A stretch of 64,000 nt of DNA. It comes from Methanoculleus caldifontis. GTDB taxonomy: Archaea; Halobacteriota; Methanomicrobia; Methanomicrobiales; Methanoculleaceae. Below the pieces are notes generated by a model, which was not told the DNA's origin, made no database searches, and saw nothing but the letters and a program-made list of their open reading frames with translations. Shown here in pieces: positions 8,893 through 17,839 of the stretch. The stretch's first letter is position 1. Each line of letters opens with the position of its first letter. The stretch lies in the NCBI RefSeq assembly GCF_032842345.1, contig NZ_WBKO01000001.1, positions 1,302,001 to 1,366,000 on the forward strand, written 5' to 3'. A program made the position numbers and the translations under genes.

Positions 8893-10046
8893 TGCTGGAA
8901 TTTATGGAAGGGTCGCATGCGGTTGCCGAGATAGTGAAGCGCTGCCGCCCGCAGGTCATCGCGGCCTATCCGATCACGCCGCAGACGCATATCGTCGAGG
9001 ACCTCGCCCAGATGGTGGCGAACTGTGAGATCGATGCCGAGTACATCACGGTCGAGAGCGAGTTCTCCGCCCTCTCCGCCTGCCTCGGCGCGAGTGCCGC
9101 GGGCTCCCGGGTCTACTCGGCGACGACCTCCCAGGGGCTTGCCCTGATGTTCGAGGTCTGCTTCAACGCGGCGGGGATGCGCCAGCCGATCGTGATGACG
9201 ATCGCGAACCGCTCTCTCGGCGCGCCGCTCTCGATCTGGAACGACCAGCAGGACTCGATATCTCTGCGCGACTCCGGGTGGCTGCAGCTCTACGCTGAGG
9301 ACAATCAGGAGACCGCCGATCTGCACATGATCGCCTACAAGGTCTGCGAGGACCACGATATCCTTCTCCCGGCGTTCGTCTGCTTCGACGGGTTCATCCT
9401 CACGCACACCTACGAGCCGGTCGCCCTCCCCTCCCAGGAGGAGGCGGATGCCTACCTGCCTGCCTTCAACCCGTACCAGCGGCTGGATGCCGCAAAACCC
9501 CTGAGCATGGGGATGTACGCGACGCCCGAGTACTACATGGAGTTCCGCTACGAGATCGACCAGGCCATGCACCGCGCCAAACAGGCGCTCGTCAAGGCCG
9601 GGCGCGAGTTCGGCGAGCAGTTCGGCAGGGACTACTCCGGTCTCGTCGAGGGCTACCGCCTCGATGACGCCGATGTCGCGCTCGTCGCCATGGGTTCCAT
9701 CTGCGGCACCGTCAAAGATGCCATCGATGAGATGCGCGAGGCCGGCCGGAAGGTGGGGCTCCTCAAGATCCGGACCTACCGGCCGTTCCCGGCCTCCGAG
9801 ATCGCGGACGCGTTGAAGAACGTCTCGACGGTGGCCGTGCTCGACAAGAACATCTCGCTCGGCAACGGCGGGGCCGTCGGGACCGAGGTGAAATCCGCGC
9901 TTTACGGCTCCGGCATATCGGTATACGACTACATCATCGCCCTCGGCGGGCGCGACGTCCGGAAGCGGGATATCGCTGCGGTCGTCGATCTTGCCGAGAA
10001 AGGAAAAGGGGATATGTTCTATGGGTTACGGACGGAGGTGCTCTGA
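8892..10046 (+). CDS. porA: Pyruvate:ferredoxin oxidoreductase alpha subunit
   Basis: Alpha subunit, 384 residues from ATG 8892, which overlaps the porD stop by one base. YPITPQTHIVEDL and the segment TVESEFSALSACLGASAAGS belong to the pyrimidine-binding/substrate domain; the later LKIRTYRPFPASEIADAL and AVLDKNISLGNGGAVGTEV mark the middle transketolase-C-like domain. In-frame codons upstream of 8892 run through porD and are not part of it. Confidence 0.95.
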   Translation: MLEFMEGSHAVAEIVKRCRPQVIAAYPITPQTHIVEDLAQMVANCEIDAEYITVESEFSALSACLGASAAGSRVYSATTSQGLALMFEVCFNAAGMRQPIVMTIANRSLGAPLSIWNDQQDSISLRDSGWLQLYAEDNQETADLHMIAYKVCEDHDILLPAFVCFDGFILTHTYEPVALPSQEEADAYLPAFNPYQRLDAAKPLSMGMYATPEYYMEFRYEIDQAMHRAKQALVKAGREFGEQFGRDYSGLVEGYRLDDADVALVAMGSICGTVKDAIDEMREAGRKVGLLKIRTYRPFPASEIADALKNVSTVAVLDKNISLGNGGAVGTEVKSALYGSGISVYDYIIALGGRDVRKRDIAAVVDLAEKGKGDMFYGLRTEVL

Positions 10047-10952
10047 ATGGCTGAAGTAGAAGGAGGATGCGAGCTCTTCTCGGCCGGACACCGGGCGTGC
10101 GGAGGGTGCGGGCCGGCGCTTGCGGCCCGGCTTCTCCTCAAGGCGACCGGAAAGAACACGATCCTGGTCGCCTCGACGGGGTGCATGGAGGTCTTCTCCA
10201 CGCCTTACCCCGAGACCGCGTGGGGGGTCCCCTGGATCCACTCGCTCTTCGAGAACGCTGCGGCGGTTGCCTCGGGCATCGAGGCGTCGTTGAAGAGGCA
10301 GGGGCGCAGCGAGAAGGTCGTCTGCGTCTGCGGCGACGGGGCCACGTTCGACATCGGGGTGCTCTGCATCAGCGGCGCCTTCGAGCGGGGCCACGACATC
10401 ACCTACATCTGCTACGACAACGAGGCCTACATGAACACGGGCATCCAGCGGTCGGGCGCGACGCCCTACGGCGCGAGCACCACGACGAGCCCGGCAGGGT
10501 CGTGCTCGCTCGGTAACACGCTCAGGAAGAAGGATATGCCCGCGATCCTCGCCGCCCACGGCTCACCCTACGTCGCGACCGCCTCGATCGCCTACCCGAA
10601 CGACTTCGTCCAGAAGGTCGAGCGGGCGATCAACACCCCCGGCCCCTGCTACATCCAGGTGCACGCGCCCTGCTGCACGGGGTGGGGCTTTGAGGCCGGC
10701 GAGACGCTTGCCATGGGCAAGCTCGCCATCGAGACCGGTCTCTGGGTGAACTACGAGATGGTCGACGGCGTGGTGGAGAAGGCAAAGAAGGTGAAGCGCA
10801 AGCCCGTCGAGGAGTACCTCTCGAAGCAGAAGCGCTTCCGGCACCTCTTCAAACCCCGGCGGGACGACGAGATCGCGAAGATCCAGGCGATCGCCGATGC
10901 GAATGCCGAGCGGTTCGGCATCGACATCAAGGCAAAAGAATCGTCTGAATAA
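10047..10952 (+). CDS. porB: Pyruvate:ferredoxin oxidoreductase beta subunit (TPP-binding)
   Basis: Beta subunit, 301 residues, carrying the thiamine diphosphate site: [21 protein letters not shown] with the GDG...(N) type pattern and [20 protein letters not shown]. The N-terminal [19 protein letters not shown] supplies Cys ligands for the proximal [4Fe-4S] cluster. ATG 10047 immediately follows the porA stop codon. Its last 26 bases overlap the convergent LysE-family gene. Together porCDAB supports carbon assimilation from acetyl-CoA. Confidence 0.95.
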   Translation: MAEVEGGCELFSAGHRACGGCGPALAARLLLKATGKNTILVASTGCMEVFSTPYPETAWGVPWIHSLFENAAAVASGIEASLKRQGRSEKVVCVCGDGATFDIGVLCISGAFERGHDITYICYDNEAYMNTGIQRSGATPYGASTTTSPAGSCSLGNTLRKKDMPAILAAHGSPYVATASIAYPNDFVQKVERAINTPGPCYIQVHAPCCTGWGFEAGETLAMGKLAIETGLWVNYEMVDGVVEKAKKVKRKPVEEYLSKQKRFRHLFKPRRDDEIAKIQAIADANAERFGIDIKAKESSE

Positions 10953-11502
10953 AGTACAGCCCGAAGACGATCATGGCGAGTCCGCTCGCCTGCACCACTT
11001 TTTTGTAATGGGAGCCGAGGATGTTTGCTCCCCGTGAGGCGGCAAGGGCGAGAAGGCCGAGCCAGACGATATCCGCACCGATGTGCCCGATAAAGAATGC
11101 CCCGAACGACGGGTGAAGCGCGAGGAATCCGACCCCGAACGTGAGCCACCATACCCACCAGTAGGGGTTGCCGAGGGTGCAGGCCACCCCCAGCGCGACC
11201 GGCGCCGTGGCCTCTCTGCTCACGGTGACGGTCTCTCCCGCGCGGAAGAACTGCATGGCGCCGAGCGCGACGAGGACACCCGAGCCGATGAGGGCGACGA
11301 GATCGATGTACGGGACGTCGCGCACCCCATACGCTATGGCCGCGACCATGGCGATCTCGGGGATGCCGTGCCCGGCGACCAGTCCTGCAACGAACGGCAC
11401 CGGCCGCCGCGAGCCGAGGCCGAGGACCGAGGCGGTCATGGGGCCGGGCGATGCGGCCCCCGAGAGCCCGATAAGGAACGATGCAACGACGATCTCGATC
11501 AT
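10927..11502 (-). CDS. LysE/RhtB-family amino acid or metabolite exporter
   Basis: A 191-residue membrane protein of the LysE translocator superfamily with about six hydrophobic segments. The N-terminal [19 protein letters not shown] carries the family SPGP motif, and [15 protein letters not shown] lies in the second half. It probably exports a small solute; the substrate is unknown. ATG 11502 overlaps the stop codon of the upstream gene by two bases with GGGGGGAGGG directly in front. Confidence 0.87.
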   Translation of the reverse strand: MIEIVVASFLIGLSGAASPGPMTASVLGLGSRRPVPFVAGLVAGHGIPEIAMVAAIAYGVRDVPYIDLVALIGSGVLVALGAMQFFRAGETVTVSREATAPVALGVACTLGNPYWWVWWLTFGVGFLALHPSFGAFFIGHIGADIVWLGLLALAASRGANILGSHYKKVVQASGLAMIVFGLYFIQTILLP

Positions 11503-12113
11503 CCCTCCCCCCTCCGCCGCGAGAAGGCGAAGGGGAGGAGGACGACGATCGCGATCGCGAGCCAGATGGTGCCGAACGCGCCGAGCAGGAGCTCCCGGTC
11601 GGGAGAGTAGAAGCGGACCTCCGCGACGGTGATCCGGTCCCAGGCGACCTCGGTGGTTCCGTTCTCTCCGGGAGAGATGGTCCCGCCGGGGCTGATCATG
11701 CCGATGAGCGGGTTCCTGACGTCGAACCCCTCGGGGATCGAGACCGTTACGGCATACTGCTCATCGAAGGCCGCCACAAGGTGGTTATTCCGTATGGGGG
11801 CCTGGTAGGTGATCGTGTAGTTGCCCTCCGGGAAGGTGATGACCCCGCGGCCCGCCTCCTGGTGCTCGACCGGGCCCGAGGGGCCGAGCACCTCGACCTT
11901 CTCGACCTGGAGCGGGACCCGTTCCCCCATCAGGCCCGGGGTCCAGAGGGTATGCTCGCCCCCGTCGACCTGGACCGAGGCCTCGTAGGTGGTGCCGCCG
12001 GGAAGCACCCGGAAGACGGCTTCCTGTGCCGCCGCCGGGGCGCAGATCAGTATCAGCGCGAGGCAGAGAGCAGCGAGTGCAGGTCCGCGTCGATCTCGAT
12101 GGGGGGCTCGCAT
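11499..12113 (-). CDS. Secreted membrane-anchored protein, possibly DUF5803
   Basis: A 204-residue protein with an N-terminal signal segment (ALAALCLALILICAPAAAQ), an extracytoplasmic beta-rich domain of about 140 residues (GGTTYEASVQVDGGEHTLWTPG, FPEGNYTITYQAPIRNNHL) and one C-terminal membrane helix (TIWLAIAIVVLLPFAF) followed by a positively charged tail. The pattern resembles archaeal DUF5803 proteins, but that match is from memory. Function unknown. Its first 61 bases overlap the 3 prime end of thrC and its stop overlaps the lysE-family start. Confidence 0.65.
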   Translation of the reverse strand: MRAPHRDRRGPALAALCLALILICAPAAAQEAVFRVLPGGTTYEASVQVDGGEHTLWTPGLMGERVPLQVEKVEVLGPSGPVEHQEAGRGVITFPEGNYTITYQAPIRNNHLVAAFDEQYAVTVSIPEGFDVRNPLIGMISPGGTISPGENGTTEVAWDRITVAEVRFYSPDRELLLGAFGTIWLAIAIVVLLPFAFSRRRGEG

Positions 12114-13258
12114 TGTCGTACCACTGTTTCTGGATCTTTTAAGAGGTGACCGGTCACCACGCAGACTATCCGCTCGTCCCTGTCGATCAGGCCGAGTTCG
12201 GCAAGTTTCCGTATTCCGGCGACCGAGGCCGCGGAGGCGGGTTCGACACCGATCCCCTCCTTTCTCGCAAGGTCGCGCTGCATGGCAAGGATCTCCTCGT
12301 CGGTCACGGAGGCCGCCGTCCCGCCGGTCGCGCGGATGGCGACGAGCGCCTTCTCCGCGTTCACCGGGGCGCCGATCCGGATCGCCGTCGCAACGGTCTC
12401 GGGCGCGGACTCCGGCACCAGCACATCGAGGTTCTGCTCGATCGCCTTCACCACGGGCTGCGAACCCGCCGCCTGGATGCCGGTCATCATCGGCAGCCGG
12501 TCGATGAAGCCGAGCGCCTCGAGTTCGCGGAGACCTTTGTAGACCGCGGAGATGTTGCCCGCGTTCCCGACGGGAAGGACCATCCTGTCGGGGACCTCGC
12601 CGCCGAGCTGGTCGATCGCCTCAAACCCGATCGTCTTCTGCCCCTCCAGGCGGTAGGGGTTGACCGAGTTCAGGAGGTAGAGGCCCTGGCTGATGCAGAG
12701 TTCGTGCACCATCTCGAGCGCCTTATCGAAGTTGCCGCGGATGGAGATGACCCGGGCGCCGTGCATGAGCGCCTGGGCGACTTTGCCGATGGCGACCTTC
12801 CCCGCAGGCAGGAGTACGATGCAGGGGATGCTGGCCTTCGCGGCGTAGGCGGCGAGGCTTGCGGAGGTGTTGCCGGTGCTCGCGCAGGCGACGCTCGTCA
12901 TCCCGAGTTCCCTGGCCATGCTGACGCCCACGGTCATGCCGCGGTCCTTGAACGAGCCGGTCGGGTTCATCCCCTCGTGCTTGGCGTAGAGTTCGGGGAT
13001 GCCCAATTCCTTGCCTATGTTCTTCAAGTGGTAGAGCGGGGTGCCTCCTTCCTGGAGAGAGACCGGTTCGCCCCTGACCGGGAGGAGCTCGCGGTAGCGC
13101 CAGACCGAGAGGCGGCGCCGGTTCCATTCGTCCCGGGAGACATCGATGCCGTCAAGGTCGTATTCGACGGTCAGCAGGTGTCCGCAGCGGCTGCAGGTAT
13201 AGATGATCTGGTCCGGTGTGTAGGTTGCACCACAGTGAACACAGACGAGACGGTACAT
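12053..13258 (-). CDS. thrC: Threonine synthase
   Basis: PLP enzyme converting O-phosphohomoserine to threonine, 401 residues. An N-terminal zinc-ribbon-like segment CVHCGATYTPDQIIYTCSRCG is followed by the fold-type II core. The PLP lysine lies in GMNPTGSFKDRG, STGNTSASLAAYAA is the phosphate-contacting region, and LPVGNAGNISAVYKGL is the glycine-rich loop. ATG 13258 (MYRLVCVHCG) is the usual N-terminus; a longer open frame upstream runs through unrelated sequence. Confidence 0.93.
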   Translation of the reverse strand: MYRLVCVHCGATYTPDQIIYTCSRCGHLLTVEYDLDGIDVSRDEWNRRRLSVWRYRELLPVRGEPVSLQEGGTPLYHLKNIGKELGIPELYAKHEGMNPTGSFKDRGMTVGVSMARELGMTSVACASTGNTSASLAAYAAKASIPCIVLLPAGKVAIGKVAQALMHGARVISIRGNFDKALEMVHELCISQGLYLLNSVNPYRLEGQKTIGFEAIDQLGGEVPDRMVLPVGNAGNISAVYKGLRELEALGFIDRLPMMTGIQAAGSQPVVKAIEQNLDVLVPESAPETVATAIRIGAPVNAEKALVAIRATGGTAASVTDEEILAMQRDLARKEGIGVEPASAASVAGIRKLAELGLIDRDERIVCVVTGHLLKDPETVVRQCEPPIEIDADLHSLLSASR

Positions 13259-13329
13259 GGAAAAGCGTTGATCGCCCGGATACGTATAGATATGGTATCC
13301 GGGTCCGGGGGCGGGCGGAGCCGACCCGC

Positions 13330-14073
13330 TCACCTGCGCCGCTCGCCCCGGACGCGGCAGACGAGCATGAAGACGATCCAGAGGACGAGGGTGCCGCCGA
13401 GTGCAAGAAGCCTGAGGTCTTCTGAGGGCACGGTGGTCACGAAGGTTGCGGCGAGCATCCCGGCCGCGGCGAGGACGAGCACGATGGCGAAGGCCGTCGG
13501 ACGCACATCGGCGTCTTCCAGTGCCCGGACGCGGCCCGCCACCCTGCCGCGGAAGAAGGGGTAGAGCCACGCGACGCCGGCAGGGGTGCAGGTGTCCTCC
13601 ATGAGGTGAAGGACGCACCCGGCAAAGAACGCGCACCCGAATGCCGGGAGGAGCGCGAGGGGCCAGTTGAGCCCGGCGAGGATGAGCCCGAGGTAGCCGG
13701 AGAGGATCACGGAGGTCAGGGCGACGCCCGCGAGCGAGTGGAGGAGGCCCCGGTGCCGGTGCCGGTAGCTCTTCCGGAGGAGGAGCGAGAAGACCAGGGA
13801 GAGCGGGTAGTAGATGAGGTACCTGATGGTATACCCGAAGACCGGGAGCACCACCGCAAAACCGTTCAAGACCTGCCCTTTCTTCCCCTTAACCCCGCCG
13901 ATCCGGCCGTTGAAGATCGCCGCGTCGACGGCGTCCGCATCCGGCGCAAGCGACCCGACGAAGACGCCGAAGAGGAGGACGGCGATCAGCGCGGGGTCGA
14001 GGACAGAAACCCAGGGAGCGATGAGAAGCCCTGCTGTCGCGAGACTGAGCGATACGTGCTGGTCACCCCGCAT
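13330..14073 (-). CDS. YdjM/LexA-binding-type membrane metal-dependent hydrolase
   Basis: A 247-residue membrane protein of the DUF457/YdjM group. Conserved polar positions in membrane context are visible: GSLAPDADAVD, RHRHRGLLHSLAG and CVLHLMEDTCTPAGVAWLYPF, a His/Asp-rich set thought to bind metal. Several transmembrane helices lie between. Family members have been called inner-membrane hydrolases without proven substrate. ATG 14073 lies 9 bases after the nitrilase stop on the same strand, so it is probably co-transcribed with it. Confidence 0.8.
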   Translation of the reverse strand: MRGDQHVSLSLATAGLLIAPWVSVLDPALIAVLLFGVFVGSLAPDADAVDAAIFNGRIGGVKGKKGQVLNGFAVVLPVFGYTIRYLIYYPLSLVFSLLLRKSYRHRHRGLLHSLAGVALTSVILSGYLGLILAGLNWPLALLPAFGCAFFAGCVLHLMEDTCTPAGVAWLYPFFRGRVAGRVRALEDADVRPTAFAIVLVLAAAGMLAATFVTTVPSEDLRLLALGGTLVLWIVFMLVCRVRGERRR

Positions 14074-14082
14074 GGAATATCT

Positions 14083-14877
14083 CTACAGTTTTGAGAGTAA
14101 TCTGTGATAAAGGTCGCTTCTGCGGTCTGAAAGTGTCGGGAGCCGTATTCGGGCCTCTCGAACCGTCGCTGGATCGATATCGACGGTCAGGAGCTCGCTC
14201 CCGGTCCCCCCCCGGGCGATGACGGAACCGTCCGGGTCGGCGGCGAGGGACCCCCCGCAGCAGGCCCCTCCCGGCCTCGCGGCAGTGTTGATCCCGGCGA
14301 CGTAATAGCGGTTATCGAGAGCCCGTGCCGGGATCAGGGTCTCCCAGTGGCGGAGCCGGCAGCACGGCCACGCGGCCGGTACGATCATGCACTCCACGCC
14401 GGCGAGCGCGTAGACCCGGAAGAGTTCGGGGAACCGGAGGTCGTAACAGACGGCAAGCCCAAACGTCGCCCCGCCGACGGTGAAGGTGGCAGGCCGGTCG
14501 CCTGCCGCGTAGTTGCGGTCCTCGCCGTCGGGAGAGAAGAGGTGAATCTTCGCGTAGGCGGCAAGGAGTTCGCCGTCTCCGCCGAAGACCACGGCGGTGT
14601 TTCGCGGCCGCTCCCCTCCTTCCTCGACGATCGATCCCGCGACCGCGATCCCGGACTCCTGTGCCATCCGGCTGAACGCGGTGGCGGTCGGGCCGTCCAG
14701 GGGTTCCGCCGAACCGGGTCCGACCGCCGGGGACCACCCTGTCACGAACTGTTCGGGAAAACAGACGAGCGCCGCCCCGGCTGCCGCGGCCTCCCCGGCC
14801 ATCCGGCCGGCCGCATCGAGCATCCGGGCGGGGCTCGCGCTCCCGCCGGCAACCTGGGCGAGCGCTACCCTCGTCAT
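14083..14877 (-). CDS. Carbon-nitrogen hydrolase (nitrilase superfamily amidase)
   Basis: A 264-residue cytoplasmic amidase-type enzyme. The catalytic triad is complete: Glu in CFPEQF, Lys in YAKIHLF and Cys in CYDLRFPEL. It resembles omega-amidase/Nit2-like branches that hydrolyse small amides, but substrate is uncertain. ATG 14877 overlaps the stop of the small membrane-protein gene by four bases (ATGA). Confidence 0.9.
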   Translation of the reverse strand: MTRVALAQVAGGSASPARMLDAAGRMAGEAAAAGAALVCFPEQFVTGWSPAVGPGSAEPLDGPTATAFSRMAQESGIAVAGSIVEEGGERPRNTAVVFGGDGELLAAYAKIHLFSPDGEDRNYAAGDRPATFTVGGATFGLAVCYDLRFPELFRVYALAGVECMIVPAAWPCCRLRHWETLIPARALDNRYYVAGINTAARPGGACCGGSLAADPDGSVIARGGTGSELLTVDIDPATVREARIRLPTLSDRRSDLYHRLLSKL

Positions 14878-15083
14878 CGCCGGGACGGGTCCGCCGCCCC
14901 GGTACCCTTGCTCGAGAGGACGAGCATCGCGGCGCCGAGGACGACGAGGGCCGCGAGCAGCACCATGACGTACGGTGCGAACGGGATCTCGACCGCGAAC
15001 ATCAGGGCTCCGGTGAGGATCCCGCCGGCGATGATGCAGGTGCTGAGCAGGATCGCCCCGGTCAACGTAAGATCGAGTCTCAT
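14874..15083 (-). CDS. Small two-helix membrane protein, function unknown
   Basis: A 69-residue protein made almost entirely of two hydrophobic helices (LTGAILLSTCIIAGGILTGA and YVMVLLAALVVLGAAMLVL) and a short polar tail. It overlaps marC upstream and the amidase gene downstream by four bases each, so it is translated as part of a three-gene unit. No family recognised. Confidence 0.7.
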   Translation of the reverse strand: MRLDLTLTGAILLSTCIIAGGILTGALMFAVEIPFAPYVMVLLAALVVLGAAMLVLSSKGTGAADPSRR

Positions 15084-15736
15084 ATGAGGCCTCCGGTAGT
15101 AAGTATGGGGAACGCGGTCCTGAGCCCTATGATGATGAACTGGACCGCGATCGCGATGAGGAGCATGCCCATCAGCCGGTTGACCGCACGGTACTCCCGC
15201 TGGCCGATGCGCTGGACGATGTCGTCGGAACGCTGCATCATGGCATAACTGAGCCCGATGGCCGTGACGGCGGCGAGCACCACGATGGCGATTGCGGCGG
15301 CTCCCATATCGATCGCCTCGTTCATCAGCACGATCGCGGAGGTGATGGCGCCCGGTCCCGTGATCATCGGTATCGCCAGCGGCATGACGGCGATATCGTC
15401 CGCGTCCTGCCCCTCGTACTTCTCGGTTGCGGTCATCTTCGTCCGCGAGGTCTTCGCATAGACCATGTCCATACCGATCCCGAAGAGGAGGAGGCCGCCT
15501 GCGATCCGGAACGCCTCGATGGAGATACCGAAGAGTTGCAGGATCCAGCCGCCCGCGACGGTGAAGAGGAGCAGGATCAGGAGGGCGAACCGGCTTGCGT
15601 CACCCGCGACCTTGAGTTTTGCTTCCCGGTCCATCGTGCCCGTGAGGGAGACGAAGATCAGGGTGGCCGCGAGCGGGTTCACTACGATGATGATCGAAGA
15701 GAAACTCAGCAGCGCGAAACTCAGGAGATCCGCCAT
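15080..15736 (-). CDS. MarC family integral membrane protein
   Basis: A 218-residue polytopic membrane protein of the MarC (UPF0056) family, part of the LysE-like superfamily. The opening FSSIIIVVNPLAATLIFVSL and the central AVMPLAIPMITGPGAITSAIVLMNE are characteristic. A transport role is suspected but no substrate is known; the old link with multiple antibiotic resistance has not held up. It begins the unit with the 69-residue protein and the amidase. Confidence 0.88.
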   Translation of the reverse strand: MADLLSFALLSFSSIIIVVNPLAATLIFVSLTGTMDREAKLKVAGDASRFALLILLLFTVAGGWILQLFGISIEAFRIAGGLLLFGIGMDMVYAKTSRTKMTATEKYEGQDADDIAVMPLAIPMITGPGAITSAIVLMNEAIDMGAAAIAIVVLAAVTAIGLSYAMMQRSDDIVQRIGQREYRAVNRLMGMLLIAIAVQFIIIGLRTAFPILTTGGLI

Positions 15737-15897
15737 TCGTGATCAGATATGCGGCAGGTTCGATATTAGCACTTGTGGTTTGGCCGGCGGGTGGACGGTT
15801 CGTTTCTCCAGAAATGCCCGGCAGTGCGGATTTTTTCCGTCGCGAGGTCGCAGTGATACGGGGTCAGTGCTCCTGGTGCTCTGTTGGGAGCGGAGAC

Positions 15898-16300
15898 CCG
15901 TCGCTCTCGAAGCCGGACGGCTTCTCATGCTCCGCTCCTGCGGGGCGTCACACTTCGGGCGAAACCTTCTACCCGTCAGTTCACGCGAAGTTAGGCAAGT
16001 GGGCGTACAACTCTCCGCACCTGACGGCGCTCATGCTCCGGGCGTCCCGTCCATCGCATCTCGCACCTGACGGCGCTCATGCTTCGCTTGCGCTTGCACT
16101 TCGCGTTCTTCGCGGCTTCACGTGAGGTAATTGGTGCAGATAGCGATAGGGCCTCACGCGAAGCCGTGAAGCCGCGAAAAACTCCGGGCGTCCCGTCCAT
16201 CGCACCTTGCACCTGGCGGCACTCATGCTCCGCTTGCGCTCGGACTTCGCGTCGGACCAGCCTATGTTCCCGGATTGAAACTGCCATGTCGTCAAACCGG
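15898..16300. repeat. Composite dispersed-repeat region A
   Basis: A 682-base spacer between marC and ndk carries a mosaic of short repeats. The word GCACCTGACGGCGCTCATGC occurs at 16017 and again at 16063, with a variant near 16213. GGGCGTCCCGTCCATCGCA occurs at 16039 and 16186 and, with two changes, at 42919. A unit CTCGAAGCC-N5-GCTTCTCATGCTCCG near 15905 matches units at 31.6 kb (opposite strand) and 42.63 kb. Open frames here are by-products of the repeats. Confidence 0.7.
16109..16178. repeat. Large inverted repeat (hairpin) in region A
   Basis: Left arm 16109-16127 (TTCGCGGCTTCACGTGAGG) pairs with right arm 16152-16178, whose complement is the same sequence with an extra 8-base GCGAAGCC-like unit inserted. 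The loop is about 24 bases. The same arm family recurs at 31876-31968. Confidence 0.7.
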
Positions 16301-16387
16301 GGGTACGTCTCGCGGTAAATAAACCACGATTCTCCAGCAGTAGCGTCCGGCCATCGCCGGGCACCGCTATCCGGTCAAAAACTCAAG

Positions 16388-16393
16388 AAAAAA
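16388..16393 (-). terminator. U-rich terminator after ndk
   Basis: On the minus strand a run of six T follows about 25 bases after the ndk stop, with a further T-run at 16377-16381. It probably ends the rpl7ae-rps28e-rpl24e-ndk transcript. Confidence 0.45.
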
Positions 16394-16418
16394 GTGTATG
16401 CGGTTTTTCCGCCGGTCT

Positions 16419-16868
16419 TCACTCGTAGAGGACGGGCTCGTCGATCCGCGAGTAATCGACCAGTTCCCCGACCCCGAAGTGGATGCCGAGTTCGCGGGCG
16501 GCGCTCTCGGGAGAGTCGGACGCGTGGATCACGTTCCGCCCGATGTCGAGAGCGAAGTCGCCGCGGATCGAGCCCGGTGCGGCCTCGGCAGGGTTGGTGG
16601 CGCCGATCATCCTGCGGACGACCGCGACGGCACCCTTACCCTCCCAGGCCATCAGGAAGCAGGGCCCGCTCATGATGTATGTCTTGAGGCCCGGGAAGAA
16701 GGGCCTCTCCAGGTGTTCCCGGTACTGCTCGACGACCCGCTCCTCGGGGAGGCGCTCTAACTTCGCTCCCGCGAGCTTGAGTCCCTTCGCCTCGAACCGG
16801 GAGACGATCTCCCCGACGAGTCCGCGCTGGACGCCGTCGGGCTTGACCATCACGAAGGTGCGGTCCAT
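16419..16868 (-). CDS. ndk: Nucleoside diphosphate kinase
   Basis: Transfers gamma-phosphate between nucleotides through a phospho-His; 149 residues, the standard length. [17 protein letters not shown] is the N-terminal ATP-site motif and [20 protein letters not shown] contains the catalytic His. ATG 16868 gives the family N-terminus ([12 protein letters not shown]); a GTG at 16877 that overlaps the L24e stop is an alternative. Last gene of the ribosomal operon, an arrangement common in Euryarchaeota. Confidence 0.96.
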   Translation of the reverse strand: MDRTFVMVKPDGVQRGLVGEIVSRFEAKGLKLAGAKLERLPEERVVEQYREHLERPFFPGLKTYIMSGPCFLMAWEGKGAVAVVRRMIGATNPAEAAPGSIRGDFALDIGRNVIHASDSPESAARELGIHFGVGELVDYSRIDEPVLYE

Positions 16869-16873
16869 ACCGA

Positions 16874-17065
16874 TCACTTCTTACCGCGGGCCTTACGTCC
16901 GGCTGCGGTCCACTCGACGCGGCGCGGCACCCGGCCGAGCCGGTAGTTGTTCTGGCACTTGGTGCTGCAGAAGTAGAAGACGGTCCCGTCCCGGCGGACA
17001 AACATCTTGCCGGTGCCGGGCTCGAGAGGCTCGCCACAGAAACTGCAGATGTAGTTGTCGACCAT
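16874..17065 (-). CDS. rpl24e: 50S ribosomal protein L24e
   Basis: A 63-residue archaeal/eukaryotic-type ribosomal protein with a zinc ribbon: CSFCG and CSTKC, four Cys in all, then a basic tail ([16 protein letters not shown]). It lies two bases after rps28e and runs into ndk. Confidence 0.96.
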   Translation of the reverse strand: MVDNYICSFCGEPLEPGTGKMFVRRDGTVFYFCSTKCQNNYRLGRVPRRVEWTAAGRKARGKK

Positions 17066-17067
17066 TT

Positions 17068-17277
17068 TTACCGCCTCGAGAGTTTCTTCGCTTCACGCTC
17101 GGTCTCAAGCAGCGAGAGGATGTCACCCTCCCTGATGGGACCCACCGTGTTGCGGGTGATGATCCGCCCCTTGTTCGGGCCATCGAGGATCCGGCACTTG
17201 ACCTGCTGGGCTTCCCCATGCATGCCGGTCATGCCGATGATCTCGATGACTTCTGCGGGCGTTCCGTCGTTTGCCAT
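17068..17277 (-). CDS. rps28e: 30S ribosomal protein S28e
   Basis: A 69-residue OB-fold small-subunit protein. The family C-terminus [19 protein letters not shown](K)L is intact. It lies 10 bases after rpl7ae and 2 bases before rpl24e. Confidence 0.96.
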   Translation of the reverse strand: MANDGTPAEVIEIIGMTGMHGEAQQVKCRILDGPNKGRIITRNTVGPIREGDILSLLETEREAKKLSRR

Positions 17278-17287
17278 GATTTACCCC

Positions 17288-17656
17288 TCACGCTCTCAGT
17301 GCTGCGATCTGCTTTGCAATCTCGTCGACGAGGTCCTTCGCCTTGCCGGACTTGACGATGGCGGCGGCTGCCGAGCCGACCTCGAGGCCGCTCGCAGAGC
17401 CGATATCGTTCTGCTTGCTGATGTAGACGAACGGGATCTGCTTCTCGTCGCAGAGCAGCGGCAGGTGCATCACGATCTCTTCAGGCTCAACGTCCGAACC
17501 GATGAGAACCAGCTGGGCGATGTTCCGCTCGACTGCTTTCGTTGCCTCGTTGGACCCCTTCTTCACCTTACCGGTGTCTCTTGCGATCTCAAGAGCTTCA
17601 AGGGCCTTATTCTGGATCTCTTCCGGAATCTCGAATTTTACATATGCCTTTGCCAT
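17288..17656 (-). CDS. rpl7ae: 50S ribosomal protein L7Ae
   Basis: A 122-residue kink-turn RNA-binding protein of the large ribosomal subunit; in archaea it also serves in box C/D and H/ACA RNPs and RNase [23 protein letters not shown] is the RNA-binding signature, followed by [20 protein letters not shown]. First gene of the four-gene operon. Confidence 0.96.
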   Translation of the reverse strand: MAKAYVKFEIPEEIQNKALEALEIARDTGKVKKGSNEATKAVERNIAQLVLIGSDVEPEEIVMHLPLLCDEKQIPFVYISKQNDIGSASGLEVGSAAAAIVKSGKAKDLVDEIAKQIAALRA

Positions 17657-17839
17657 AACTCACCTCTTTCGGGGGCAGCCCTCTGCTGCACCGTCATCAT
17701 TCATCAGTAGCGTAGCTGATCGAATGTGCTCTATTAGGTCAATAAGAAGGGAGATAAAGGTTTGTCATTCGACCCTGCAGAAGAGGGTGCGATCCGGTCA
17801 ATTCAGTGGCCGCCCGCACGAGCGTGGCAGCCTGCAAAG

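Noticed and set aside
10927-10952. Overlap of porB and the LysE-family gene as a sign of a wrong stop
   Set aside because: Both proteins end at family-typical positions; a 26-base convergent overlap is plausible in a compact genome.
12146-13564. 472-codon plus-strand frame
   Set aside because: Antisense to thrC and the neighbouring gene; no domain recognised, while the minus strand encodes a complete threonine synthase.
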